Positions 1 through 10,835 of a stretch of DNA of 64,000 nt are shown here, piece by piece. The notes beneath the pieces were generated by a model. The model made no database searches. It was given only the letters and a program-made list of their open reading frames with translations, and was not told the DNA's origin. Each line of letters begins with the position of its first letter. The first letter of the stretch is position 1. Source of the DNA: Collimonas arenae (GTDB taxonomy: Bacteria > Pseudomonadota > Gammaproteobacteria > Burkholderiales > Burkholderiaceae_D); the NCBI RefSeq assembly GCF_001584165.1, contig NZ_CP013233.1, positions 2,426,620-2,490,619 on the forward strand, in the 5' to 3' direction. A program made the translations under genes and the position numbers.

Positions 1-3000
1 AAACCGGTATCGATCCCTACACTCGCACCGTATCCGATGTCTATCAGGATGTGTTCGGCGAAGGCTCGTTCGTCGGCAAAGGCATTTACGATGTCGACGC
101 CTTCGAACAGGCGCTAAAGAACCGCATGCCGGAAAACCGTGTGCTCAGCCATGACTTGCTGGAGGGATGCTACGCCCGCGCCGGCCTGCTGAGCGACGTG
201 CAACTGTATGAACAATACCCGTCGCGCTACAGCGCCGACATCACCCGCCGCCATCGCTGGATACGTGGTGACTGGCAGATCGCCTCCTGGCTGCTGCCGA
301 GAGTGCCCGGTCCGCGCGATGCAGCTACCGGCAAGATCGTGACCCATCGTAATCCGCTTTCAGCATTATCGCGTTGGAAACTGTTCGATAACCTGCGCCG
401 CAGCGTCGTCCCATTCGCGCTGACGGCTTTGCTGCTGATTGGCTGGACGGCACTGCCGGCGGCCTGGTTCTGGAGCAGCGCGATGCTAGGCATACTGTTG
501 CTGCCCTCGATCTGTACCAGCCTGTTGAGCCTGATACGCAAACCAAGCGATGTCTTGTTGCGCCAGCACCTGTCCGCATCGCTACGCGCCACGACCCAGC
601 ATTTCATTCATGCGGTGCTGAACTTGATCTTCCTGCCGTATGAAGCTGCGGTCAATCTGGACGCTATCCTCCGCACTCAGTGGCGCATCCTGGTCTCCCA
701 TAAGAAATTGCTGGCATGGAATCCATCGAGCGAGGCAAACCGGCAGTCGAACAACAGCCTGGTGTCTTACTACCAATTAATGTGGATCGCGCCGACGATT
801 GCCTTCGTAACTGCTGCCTATCTGGTCATCAGGAATCCCCTGGCCCTGAGCGCCGCGGCGCCGATCCTGTTGCTGTGGTGGGTGTCGCCTTTCATAGCTT
901 ACTGGATTAGTCAGCCGATTGCCCGCCGTCATGCCCAGTTGTCGGGCGAACAAATACTGTTCCTGAAATCGCTGTCGCGCAAGACCTGGCATTTCTTTGA
1001 AACCTATGTCGGCCCCGAAGACAACTGGCTGCCGCTGGATAATGTCCAGGAGCATCCGGTCACCGTGGTAGCGCGCCGCACCTCGCCAACCAACATCGGC
1101 CTGTCGCTGCTGGCCAACCTGACAGCCTACGATTTCGGCTATATACCGCCTGGACAATTGATCGAGCGCACCCAAAATACATTTCAGACCATGGCCTCGC
1201 TGGAACGATACCAGGGCATTTCTATAACTGGTACGACACCCAATATCTGAAACCGCTGCATCCGATCTATGTTTCGACGGTGGACAGCGGCAACCTGGCT
1301 GGCCATCTGCTCACCTTGCGCCCCGGCTTGAACGATCTGCTTGATACGCCGATATTCAATCCAATAGTGTTCAGCGGCATCCGCGACACCTATGAAATCC
1401 TGCGCGATACGGCCGGCGGCGGCCCACTGGTGAAGCTTATCCAATTCGAAAAAGACCTGGAATCCGCCTGTCAGTCCGTGCCTGCCACTCTGACCGTGGC
1501 GCACGATTGCCTGGCGCGCCTGAGCCGCTGCGCCACCGGTTTCGTCGCCGGACTGGATCCTGTGCCCGATACCCAGATCAATGTGTGGGCGCGGGCTTTG
1601 GCCAGCCAGTGTCGCGAAGCGCTGAACGAACTGGAGATCCTGACGCCTTGGATTAGCGCATTAGCGTCGTCCGAATGGGTTGACGACTTCCCCCGACTCG
1701 ATCAGATCCCGACACTGCGCCAATTGGCGCAACTGCACATCAACATGATGCCTGCGTTGTCGCAAAGACGTGCCGCGCACAAAGAACCTCAGCGAAGCGA
1801 TTATCTGTCGACGCTGGACAAGTCGATTGCCGACGGCAGCCGCCAGGCGGTTGACCGCATGCTGATCATTGAACAGCTGATGACCCAGGCGACCGACTTC
1901 GCTCGCATGGAATATAGCTTCCTGTACGATCCTGCCACGCATCTGCTGGCGATCGGCTATAACGTCAGCGAACGTCGCCGCGATGTCAGTTTTTACGATC
2001 TGCTGGCGTCCGAAGCCAGGTTGACCACTTTCGTCGCCATCGCCCAGGGGCAATTGCCGCAGGAAAGCTGGTTCGCGCTGGGGCGCCAGCTCACCATTGC
2101 CGGCAGCGAACCGATCCTGCTGTCGTGGAGCGGATCGATGTTTGAATACCTGATGCCGCTACTGGTCATGCCTACCTTCGAAAATACTTTGCTTGACCAG
2201 ACTTACGGTTCCGCCGTCAAGCGCCAGATCGAGTACGGCATGCAGCGCGGCGTGCCATGGGGCATTTCAGAATCAGGCTACAACACGTTTGATGCCAGCC
2301 TTAATTATCAGTATCGTGCTTTCGGTGTACCCGGACTCGGCTTCAAGCGCGGCCTGGGCGACGATCTTGTCATCGCCCCCTATGCCTCGATGATGGCCTT
2401 GATGGTGGCGCCGGAAGAGGCGTGCCGCAATCTGCAGCAAATGTCTGCGGAAGGTTTCGAAGGCGAGTACGGTTTCTTCGAAGCGATCGATTACACGCCG
2501 TCGCGCTTGCCGCGCGGACAAACCAACGCAGTCATCCGCTCGTTCATGGCGCATCACCAGGGCATGGGCTTCCTGGCGCTATCCTATCTGCTGCTTGATC
2601 GTCCAATGCAGAAACGCTTCGAATCCGACCCCTTGTTCCAGGCCACGATGTCGCTGTTGCACGAGCGCGTACCGAAAGCGAGCGCCACATACTCCAACAC
2701 CACTGAACTGGCTGATATCCGTACCACTTCGGCCGAACAGGGCATGCAAATGCGTGTCCTGCAGCGTCCCGACCCGCGTACTCCAGAGGTCCAGTTGCTG
2801 TCAAACGGCCACTATCACGTCATGATCACCAGCGCCGGCGGCAGCCGCAGCCGCTGGAACGACCTATCCATCACGCGCTGGCGGGAAGACAGCACGCGCG
2901 ACAATTGGGGGACTTTCTGTTACGTGCGTGAACTGGATGGCGCCGACAATGGCATTTTCTGGTCGACCGCATACCAGCCGACACGCGCTCAACCCGACAA

Positions 3001-6000
3001 TTACGAAGTCATTTTTTCCGAAGGCCGCGCCGAATTCCGGCGGCGCGACAATAACTTCGACATGCATACCGAAATCGTTGTATCGCAAGAAGACGATATC
3101 GAGTTACGCCGCACCCGCATCGTCAACCGCTCGCGCATGCGCCGCACCATTGACGTCACCAGTTATGCTGAAGTGGTGCTGGCGCCGGCGGCGGCCGACG
3201 ACACTCATCCCGCGTTCAGTAATCTGTTTGTGCAAACCGAAATCGTCCATTCGCAACGTGCCATCCTATGCACCCGCCGGCCCCGTTCGATGCACGAAAA
3301 AATGCCGTGGATGTTCCATTTGCTGGCCGTGCACGGCGTTGATATCGGCACGGTGTCATACGAAACCGATCGCATGCAGTTCATCGGCCGCGGCAATACA
3401 GTCGCCACGGCACAAGCGATGCGCTTAGCTGGTCCACTGGCTGGCAACGCCGGATCGGTACTTGATCCGATCGTCGCGATCCGCTATCAAATCACGCTTG
3501 AGGCAGAACAGACCGCTACCATCGATATGGTGACGGGCATCGGCGATTCACGCGAGGTCTGCCTCGGCCTGATCGACAAATACCAGGACCGGCACCTGGC
3601 AGACCGCGTGGTCGAACTATCCTGGCCGCACAGTCAGGTAGTGCTGCGCCAGCTCAACGCCAGCGAGGCCGACGCCCAACTCTATGGACGCCTGGCCAGT
3701 TCGGTGATTTACGTCAACTCGCTGCTGCGCGCCGACGCCAGCGTCTTGATACGCAATCATCGCGGCCAGTCCGGACTGTGGGGCTACGCAATTTCCGGCG
3801 ACCTGCCGATCGTGCTGGTGCGGCTGAAAAGCCAGGAGAACATCGAACTGGTGCGTCAACTGGTGCAGGCCCACGCATATTGGCGTTCGAAAGGACTTGC
3901 GGTCGACCTGGTGATCTGGAACGAAGACCATGCCGGTTATCGGCAGCTACTGCAAGAACAGATCATGGGATTGATTTCATCGGTCACTGGCAGCCACGAA
4001 ATCGATCGGCCGGGCGGGATTTTCGTGCGCCTGGTTGACCAGATTTCGGATGAAGACCGAATCCTGCTGCAATCGGTGGCGCGTGTGGTGCTCAGCGACA
4101 GCCGTGGCACGCTGGCGGAGCAGCTCAATCGCCGCGACCTGCTGGAGATCCGCGTGCCGCGCCTGGCGCCGGCGCGCGTCGCTGCGTTGCCAGAGATGCC
4201 ACAGGCATTACCAACGCAACAGCGCGACTTGATCCTTGCCAATGGCGTCGGCGGCTTCACGCCGGACGGGCGCGAATATGTGATCACCACTTCAGCCAAC
4301 CAGCTGACGCCTGCGCCGTGGGGCAATGTGATTGCCAATGCACAGTTCGGCACCGTCATTTCCGAAAGCGGGCAAGCCTACACCTGGGGTGAAAACGCAC
4401 ACGAATTCCGGCTGACGCCGTGGGCCGACGATCCTGTCACCGATGAAGGCGGCGAGGTCTTCTACTTGCGCGATGAGGAGAGCGGACACTACTGGTCCCC
4501 TACTCCGCTGCCTAGTCGCGGCGCCGGCGAATACGTGACAAGGCACGGCTTCGGCTACAGCGTTTTCGAGCACGTCGAGGATGGCATTGCTTCCGAACTG
4601 ACCGTGTACGTTGCACTGGATGCGTCAATCAAGTATTCGATACTGAAGGTAAGCAACGCATCGGACACATTGCGCAAATTGTCAGCGACCGGTTATGTCG
4701 AATGGGTGCTGGGCGACCTGCGGCCTAAATCGACCATGCATATCATCACCGAAAGCGATCCGGCAACCGGCGCGCTGTTCGCACGCAATCCATACAACAC
4801 CGAGTTCACCGATCGCACGGCCTTCTTCGATGTCGACACCACGACACGCAGTATTACCGGCGACCGTAATGAATTCATTGGACGTAACGGCTCGTTGCAA
4901 CATCCGGCCGCGATGGCGCGCGTGCGCTTGTCCGGCAAGGTGGGAGCGAGTCTGGATCCGTGCGCAGCCATGCAGGTCCAGTTTGATCTGAATCCTGGAC
5001 AGCAGCGCGAAATCGTGTTCATCTTCGGCATGGCCGATACACGCCAAACCAATGTCAGCAACTTGGTGCAACGTTACCGCGGCACATCCGCTGCACACGA
5101 CGCCTTGCAAGCCGTTCACGCATTTTGGGCGCAGACTTTGGGAACGGTACAGGTCGACACCCCGGATCCTGCTCTCAATGTACTCGCCAACGGTTGGCTG
5201 ATGTATCAAACCATCGCCTGCCGCATGTGGGCGCGCAGCGGCTACTATCAGTCCGGCGGAGCATTCGGCTTCCGTGACCAGCTACAAGATGCGATGGCCT
5301 TGGTGCACAGTCAGCCGCAACTGGTGCGCGCGCATCTGCTATTGTGCGCAGCGCATCAGTTCATTGAGGGAGACGTACAGCATTGGTGGCATCCGCCAAC
5401 CGATCGTGGCGTGCGCACCCATTGCTCTGACGATTATCTGTGGCTGCCATTGGCGGTGCATCGTTATGTCAGCTGTACCGGAGACCACACCGTGTTGCAA
5501 GAACTTGCGCCGTTCCTGGAAGGCCGTGCGGTAAATCCGGACGAAGACTCCTACTACGACCTGCCAAGCCGTTCGACACAATCGGCGACACTTTACCAAC
5601 ACTGCGTGCGCACCATCGAAAGAGGTTTGCAATTCGGCGTGCATGGCTTGCCGCTGATGGGCTCATGCGATTGGAATGACGGCATGGACAAGGTTGGCGA
5701 GCACGGCAAAGGAGAAAGCATCTGGCTCGGCTTCTTCCTCTACGACGTGCTGATGCGCTTCGCCGAGGTCGCAACCATCCATGACGACCGGCCTTTTGCC
5801 ATGCGCTGCCAGACAGAAGCCGCCCAACTCCAGAAAAACATCGACAAGAACGGATGGGACGGCGAGTGGTATAGGCGCGCCTACTTCGATGACGGCACTC
5901 CGCTAGGCTCTGCCCAAAATGCCGAGTGCCAGATCGATTCCATTTCGCAGAGCTGGTCGGTGTTGTCGGGTGGCGGCTATCCGGAGCGGGCGCGAACTGC

Positions 6001-6643
6001 CATGCAAGCGGTCGATCGTCGACTGGTGCGGCGTCAGGATGCCATCATCCAGCTGCTCGATCCGCCATTCGACAAATCGGACCAGAATCCTGGCTATATC
6101 CGGGGTTATGTTCCCGGCGTGCGTGAGAACGGCGGCCAGTATACCCATGCCGCGATCTGGACCGTGATGGCGTTCGCCCAATTGGGCGACAATCGGCGCG
6201 CCTGGGAACTTCTGCAGTTAATCAATCCGGTCAACCATAGCAAGACCGCCGACAATATGGCCGTCTACAAAGTCGAGCCGTATGTGATCGCGGCAGACGT
6301 TTATGCCGTCGCGCCGCATGTTGGCCGTGGTGGCTGGACCTGGTACACCGGCTCGGCCGGCTGGATGTACCGATTGATTATCGAATCGCTGCTGGGGTTG
6401 CGACTGGCCGGCGACAAACTGCATATCAAGCCCTGCCTGCCTGAGGATTGGGATATGTATCGGATGGACTACCGCTATCGCGAAACGACGTACAAGATTA
6501 TCGTCAGGCAAGGTCGCGACGAAGGTGCAACCTATCATTTGAAAGTGGATGGCATTGAACAAACTGAAGGCTTCATCCCGTTGATGGATGACCAGCGAGA
6601 GCATGCGGTAGAGATGTTGCTACCGGTACATCCGCCTCCCTGA
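1..6643 (+). CDS. ndvB: Cyclic beta-1,2-glucan synthase (NdvB/ChvB-like), 5' end outside window, one frameshift
   Basis: Membrane enzyme that makes and cyclises periplasmic beta-1,2-glucan. The reading frame is already open at base 3 (DPYTRTVSDVYQDVFGEG), which matches the glycosyltransferase (GT84) core. Hydrophobic helices follow at about 380-900. The frame then stops at 1250, but a second frame carries on seamlessly from about 1217 (HFYNWYDTQYLKPLHP), so one base, probably a C after 1217, is missing. The apparent GTG start at 1280 is therefore not a real start. The 3' part carries two carbohydrate-binding/GH94 glucan-phosphorylase-like modules; the catalytic-acid motif DWNDGMD lies near 5670. 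About 2,200 residues are visible of a family usually near 2,800. It converges with the next gene. Either a sequencing error or a recent lesion; the family call is firm. Confidence 0.9.
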
Positions 6644-6702
6644 TTCCAGAGAGACGGGTGCCACTTTCACTCTGTCGCCGAGCGGTTCAGCGTTATGGGA
6701 TT

Positions 6703-7815
6703 TCAGTGCAAGATTGCACCATGCTTGCCAATCATGATCATTTCGACAAACTTTGATCCATCATGATTGGTCGGCGTATACGACACCCTCACTCCGCCGA
6801 GATCGAAATCCCGCATGGTTTCCAATGCCGCCATCAGTTTTTGCCGAGTTGGATTGGGACCCGCCCTGCGCAACCCTTCGGTCAGCAGTTTGGCCGCAAG
6901 AAAACCTTCAAATGCCGAATAGGATGGCGGCGGCGGTTTTGCCATGCCTTTCAAGACACTCTGGAATTCCCGCGCAGCGCCAGCGCTGAAATCCTTTGGA
7001 TACGGCATGACCTGCATGACGCTGACGCCACGCCCGTCATCACCCAACGATTCGAAAAACGTTTCGGAACTGACATTCGATAGCATCATGAACGCCGGGT
7101 GAAATCCCTTCTGGTGGACCTGCTTGACAAAATCGGCGCAGACCGAAGGCGTACAGGCCATCAATACCGCCTGTGGGTTGGCAGCGACAATCTCGCCAAC
7201 GGCCTTGGTGATCTGTAGATCCTTGCGGTCGTAGCTGGCGGTCACCACGGCCTTCAGTTTGTGCGCCGCCAGATTACGTTCGAAACCAGCCAGGCCATCC
7301 CTGCCAAAGCTGTCGTCCTGAAACAGGATCGCCACCTTGCGAATCCCCAGCGAGCCGAACAGTTCGATCATTTTCGCGGTCTCGTCCTGGTAACTTGCGC
7401 GTAAATTGAACAGATAAGGATTGAACGGACTATGCAGGCTTTGCCCGCCGGAGAATGGCGCGATCATCGGCACCTTGTCGCTCAGCAGAAGCGGCAGCGC
7501 CGCCTCCACCGTTGGCGTACTGCGATAACCGAACAGGGCCAACGCGTTGTCTTGCTTCAACAGTGTTTCGGTGTTGAGCCTGGTGGTTTCCGGCTTGCGC
7601 TTGTCATCGTAGGTTTTCAGTTCGATCTTGCGGCCGTATACGCCTCCCTGTGCATTGACCCAGCCAAAGTAAGCCAAAGCGCCTTCCATGTTCTCCTTGC
7701 CGGTGGCCTCGCCGGATAACTCGACAGACTGTCCGATGACGATTTTTTCCTGTGCATTGACTGTTGCCACTGTTGCCATTGATGCCAGAAAAAGAAGCGC
7801 GATAAGCGTTCTCAT
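6703..7815 (-). CDS. Branched-chain amino-acid-type ABC transporter substrate-binding protein (LivK-like)
   Basis: Periplasmic type I binding protein of the HAAT family (Peripla_BP_6). The ATG at 7815 is chosen because it is followed at once by a signal peptide (MRTLIALLFLASMATVATVNAQ) and preceded by GGGGAG about 9 bases upstream; the open frame runs 20 codons further but without such signals. The mature protein starts EKIVIGQSVELSG, typical of the family, and has the expected length of about 370 residues. No permease or ATPase genes adjoin it, so it is an orphan binding protein: it may feed a distant transporter or act in sensing. The ligand cannot be told; amino acids, amides, urea or aromatic acids are all bound by relatives. 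Confidence 0.85.
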   Translation of the reverse strand: MRTLIALLFLASMATVATVNAQEKIVIGQSVELSGEATGKENMEGALAYFGWVNAQGGVYGRKIELKTYDDKRKPETTRLNTETLLKQDNALALFGYRSTPTVEAALPLLLSDKVPMIAPFSGGQSLHSPFNPYLFNLRASYQDETAKMIELFGSLGIRKVAILFQDDSFGRDGLAGFERNLAAHKLKAVVTASYDRKDLQITKAVGEIVAANPQAVLMACTPSVCADFVKQVHQKGFHPAFMMLSNVSSETFFESLGDDGRGVSVMQVMPYPKDFSAGAAREFQSVLKGMAKPPPPSYSAFEGFLAAKLLTEGLRRAGPNPTRQKLMAALETMRDFDLGGVRVSYTPTNHDGSKFVEMIMIGKHGAILH

Positions 7816-8131
7816 GTGCAATATCTCCCCGATTATGATTATTTTCTTTCGACAATACTCTGTCGAAGCTTGCAAATAGCTTTCATTTTTTTGACTATTT
7901 CATCGCGCCAGTGACGAGGCAGAAAAAAAAGACATGGTTGAAAGTCGGCGACATGCGCATAGGCCTGCGATCTATTCGTATAAACAATTAAAAGAGCGCG
8001 CTGCGCCGCAGGTGAAATCACCACGCCTCGTGGCTTATCGACTGATGTTTCTATATGGAATTCATATATTTTTTATCAACCCTAGTTTTACTTTTTGGCA
8101 TCGCCTAATCTGCATTCGTAGGGAGGGAAAT

Positions 8132-8197
8132 ATGGGTGATCCTTCAACCGGAAATCTCTTTATTTCAACGGCAAAAAATTTCTGCAGATCAATGTAG
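8132..8197 (+). CDS. Possible 21-residue leader peptide or small protein
   Basis: ATG at 8132 preceded by GGGAGGG (8121-8127), the best ribosome binding site in this spacer. It encodes a 21-residue peptide starting MGDPSTGNLF and ending in CRSM, with a TAG stop at 8195. A strong hairpin lies 25 bases past the stop. The layout resembles a leader peptide before an attenuator, but no codon bias for one amino acid is evident and the hairpin has no T-run on this strand. It may be chance. Confidence 0.3.
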   Translation: MGDPSTGNLFISTAKNFCRSM

Positions 8198-8222
8198 TGC
8201 GCTAGCCAGATCCTGATGGAAA

Positions 8223-8256
8223 ATCGCCCCGGCCCGCTAATGGCAGCCGGGGCGAT
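8223..8256 (-). terminator. GC-rich hairpin, possible terminator
   Basis: Perfect 11-bp inverted repeat ATCGCCCCGGC / GCCGGGGCGAT with a 12-base loop. On the minus strand the stem runs into TTTTCC, a weak intrinsic-terminator signature; on the plus strand no T-run follows. No minus-strand gene ends here, so it may protect against read-through or belong to an unrecognised short RNA. Confidence 0.4.
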
Positions 8257-8558
8257 GTCGATCTGACGAACCATGACGAAAACGGACGCGATGTCCTGCA
8301 CCGGTGAGTCATGGAACGTTGACGGTTTCGGCGAGAAACAACGCAAATCGCGGACTGTACCGCACGCCGACAGCCGGAGGAATGCAAAGCGCAATGTGAT
8401 CGAAGAGATTAGCGGATGTCGCCAAAACGGTTGAGAGTTACGCAAAGCTGGAATCCTGTCACAGGCTTCCAGTCTGGTTGCGACGGAGCGATTGCAGCCA
8501 GTCATCGATAGAGCCCTAGCCGTTCCCACAGCTTGTCAACGCTAAAGGGGCTCCAGTC

Positions 8559-10835
8559 GTGAAAATCTATATCAGTGGCTTATACTCCGGCCCCAACCCC
8601 TCCTCCGGAGTCGGCGTAGCCAGTTCCCTGCGGCTAGCTTATCCCGACGCCACACTCATCGGCGTAGATTATTCCAGCCGCAGCAGCGGCATCCATGCCC
8701 CTGTATTCAACGACGTCTGGATTCAGCAACCTTGGGCCAGGCTGAACCTGGACACGTATGCGACTAGCATCCGCGATCGCCTGGAGCAGGAAGAAGCGTA
8801 TTGGATTTCGTGCCTGGATCTGGAAATACTCTGGATGGCGCAAGTCCTGGGGCCGCATCCACGTCTGTTGATTCCATCGGTCGAGGCCCTCGACCAGATT
8901 GCCAAGCCGGCAGTACCAGCGCATCGCGGCCTTCCGGTCGGCATTCCACCCTTCATTTCAACCACCGAGCAAGACTGGACGCTTAACGCCTTCTGCCGTC
9001 GTCACGGATGGAAGATCTGGCTCAAGGGACCTTACTACGATGCCGTCCAGGTCAACTGGTGGCCCTCATTCCTGTCGTTGCGAACGGCCTTCCAAGCCAC
9101 ATGGGGAACCGAAAAGCTGTTTCTGCAGGCGCATGTGCGCGGACTCGAAGAGTCGATTAGCTTCAGCGCCTACCAGGGTCGCCTGCTGGATGTGGTACAT
9201 ATGGTCAAGCGCGATATCACGCCGGAGGGAAAAACCTGGGGTGGACGCATCGACGATCCGGTTCCCGAATTCCTCAATCCGCTGCGCGCCATCGTCAAGG
9301 AGCTGAACTGGAGCGGCGGCGCCGAGTTGGAAATGATCCGCAACCCGGCAGGCGAACTCTGGCTGATGGAAATCAACCCGCGATTTCCTGCCTGGATCCA
9401 CGGGGCGACGATCGCCGGACGGAACCTCGCGGGCCGCCTGGTTGAGGCAGCGAGTGGGATTGCCATGTCCGAGGCGGTTCCGCAATCCAATGAATTCGCC
9501 CGGATCGTACTGGAAATGCCGGTGCGCGCCGGTTACCCAATCCCGCCCCTGCAGGAACCGATGAACGGCAGCCAGCTTCATTCGGGAAAATACCCGTCGG
9601 GAATGCCGATGCTGGCGCACCGGCTGCATGCGCTACGTAGCCGCTCAGTGCCAGCCAGCGTCCCGTTGGAGGCCGCCCCATCGGTGGCCACTGTCCCCGC
9701 CAGTTTCATCAAAGATATCCTGGGCGCGGACCTGGATAACGTCGAAACACCGTCCCGCATTCTTCTCCCCAGCACCGCAGCGCATAGTTTCGCCCAGCTT
9801 GCCGAAGCTGCGCGCGCGGCGTCTTCCCCGGCCTGCGAGGTCAGGGCCGCCTACAGCATCAAGACCAACCCGGATGAGCGCCTGATCAAGATGGCCTATG
9901 ACGTCGGCTTCCTGGCCGAAGCGATCAGTGAACTTGAAGTCGGCAAGGCGCTGGAAGTGGGTTTCCTTCCCGAACAAGTCATTCTGAACGGACCGGCAAA
10001 GGCGTGGCCGAGCCAGGCCCGGTCACGGCCGGTCCATGCGATTTTTTGCGATTCGCTCGACGAACTGCGCCAGGTTGTACAACGGGCGGTGGGCGGCGAG
10101 GAGCTGGCGGAAATCATCGGCGTCAGGCTACGCGGCCCGCAGCTCATCTCGCGCTTCGGCATTCCGGTGGTTTCGCGCGAGATTTTCTACGACATGATCG
10201 GACTCCTGCGGGCGCTCCCGCAGCATTTCAGGATTGGCTGCCATTTCCACATTGCCAGCAGCAATTTCGGTATCGGCCAATGGTGGCGACTCTATGACTC
10301 CTCGTTGCGCTGTGCAAAGGCAATCGAATCCTGCACCGATCGCGCCGTCGAGTGCGTTGACATCGGCGGCGGCTGGTTCCCCGACGACTTCGAGAACGAT
10401 CTGATGCCGAAACTGGGTGATGCAATCCGGCAAGCGCGCGAAGCGCTACCGAGCCTGCGGACCTTCGTGCTGGAGCCAGGTCGCGCCATGGTGCAGCATT
10501 CGATGGCGGTCGCCATGCGGGTACTCGAAGTGAGGCGATTCCAGGGCGTCCCGCAGGACATCGTTGTCGACGGCTCGATCGCAGAGTTGCCGCTAGCCTG
10601 GCAATTCCCGCACCGGATACTGCAAAGAGACCACAAGAGCGGTGAATGGCAGCCGATGGCGCGTGGTCCGGCCAGGATCCTGGGCCGGCTTTGCATGGAA
10701 GACGATATCGTCGCGCCCAATGTCCAATTGCGGGCCGACATCACCGAAGGGCAGTTGCTGGCGATCTGCGACGCCGGCGCTTATGAAAGCAGCATGGCCT
10801 ACACTTTTGGACGAGGGAAAAGTAATGGACTCTAA
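8559..10835 (+). CDS. Fusion protein: N-terminal ATP-grasp ligase, C-terminal PLP-dependent amino-acid decarboxylase
   Basis: GTG start at 8559 with AAGGGG 8 bases upstream; 758 residues. Residues 1-~320 are an ATP-grasp carboxylate-amine ligase-like domain; its metal-binding strand reads MEINPR (E271, N273). Residues ~390-758 are a fold-III decarboxylase of the ornithine/diaminopimelate group. It has the PLP lysine in YSIKTNP (K435), the HFH motif (562-564), DIGGG near 600, EPGR near 639, the catalytic cysteine in GRLCMEDD (C712) and DAGAY near 740. All key residues seem present, so both halves should be active. ATP-grasp and ODC-like enzymes occur as separate genes in siderophore pathways such as vibrioferrin; a fusion is unusual. 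The stop overlaps the next gene's start by 11 bases. Substrates are unknown; a ligated amino-acid amide later decarboxylated is a reasonable guess. Confidence 0.85.
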   Translation: MKIYISGLYSGPNPSSGVGVASSLRLAYPDATLIGVDYSSRSSGIHAPVFNDVWIQQPWARLNLDTYATSIRDRLEQEEAYWISCLDLEILWMAQVLGPHPRLLIPSVEALDQIAKPAVPAHRGLPVGIPPFISTTEQDWTLNAFCRRHGWKIWLKGPYYDAVQVNWWPSFLSLRTAFQATWGTEKLFLQAHVRGLEESISFSAYQGRLLDVVHMVKRDITPEGKTWGGRIDDPVPEFLNPLRAIVKELNWSGGAELEMIRNPAGELWLMEINPRFPAWIHGATIAGRNLAGRLVEAASGIAMSEAVPQSNEFARIVLEMPVRAGYPIPPLQEPMNGSQLHSGKYPSGMPMLAHRLHALRSRSVPASVPLEAAPSVATVPASFIKDILGADLDNVETPSRILLPSTAAHSFAQLAEAARAASSPACEVRAAYSIKTNPDERLIKMAYDVGFLAEAISELEVGKALEVGFLPEQVILNGPAKAWPSQARSRPVHAIFCDSLDELRQVVQRAVGGEELAEIIGVRLRGPQLISRFGIPVVSREIFYDMIGLLRALPQHFRIGCHFHIASSNFGIGQWWRLYDSSLRCAKAIESCTDRAVECVDIGGGWFPDDFENDLMPKLGDAIRQAREALPSLRTFVLEPGRAMVQHSMAVAMRVLEVRRFQGVPQDIVVDGSIAELPLAWQFPHRILQRDHKSGEWQPMARGPARILGRLCMEDDIVAPNVQLRADITEGQLLAICDAGAYESSMAYTFGRGKSNGL

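Larger units (their letters stand above)
7816..8558. other. 743-bp intergenic region with a tiny ORF and a strong hairpin
   Basis: A divergent spacer between the binding-protein gene (minus) and the ATP-grasp operon (plus). It is A/T-rich up to about 8110. It contains a 21-codon ORF with a strong ribosome binding site (8132-8197) and an 11-bp perfect hairpin (8223-8256). About 300 bases then remain before the GTG start at 8559, in which I recognise no gene. This could be a long 5' leader. I looked for guanidine and other known riboswitch cores and did not find a convincing one. Confidence 0.5.

Noticed and set aside
1280..1282. GTG as start of a separate glucan-phosphorylase gene
   Set aside because: Conserved protein sequence is readable upstream in the same frame, so this is the inside of one frameshifted gene.
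8257..8558. Guanidine or other riboswitch before the ATP-grasp operon
   Set aside because: Known cores such as ACGG-loop hairpin pairs could not be aligned convincingly.
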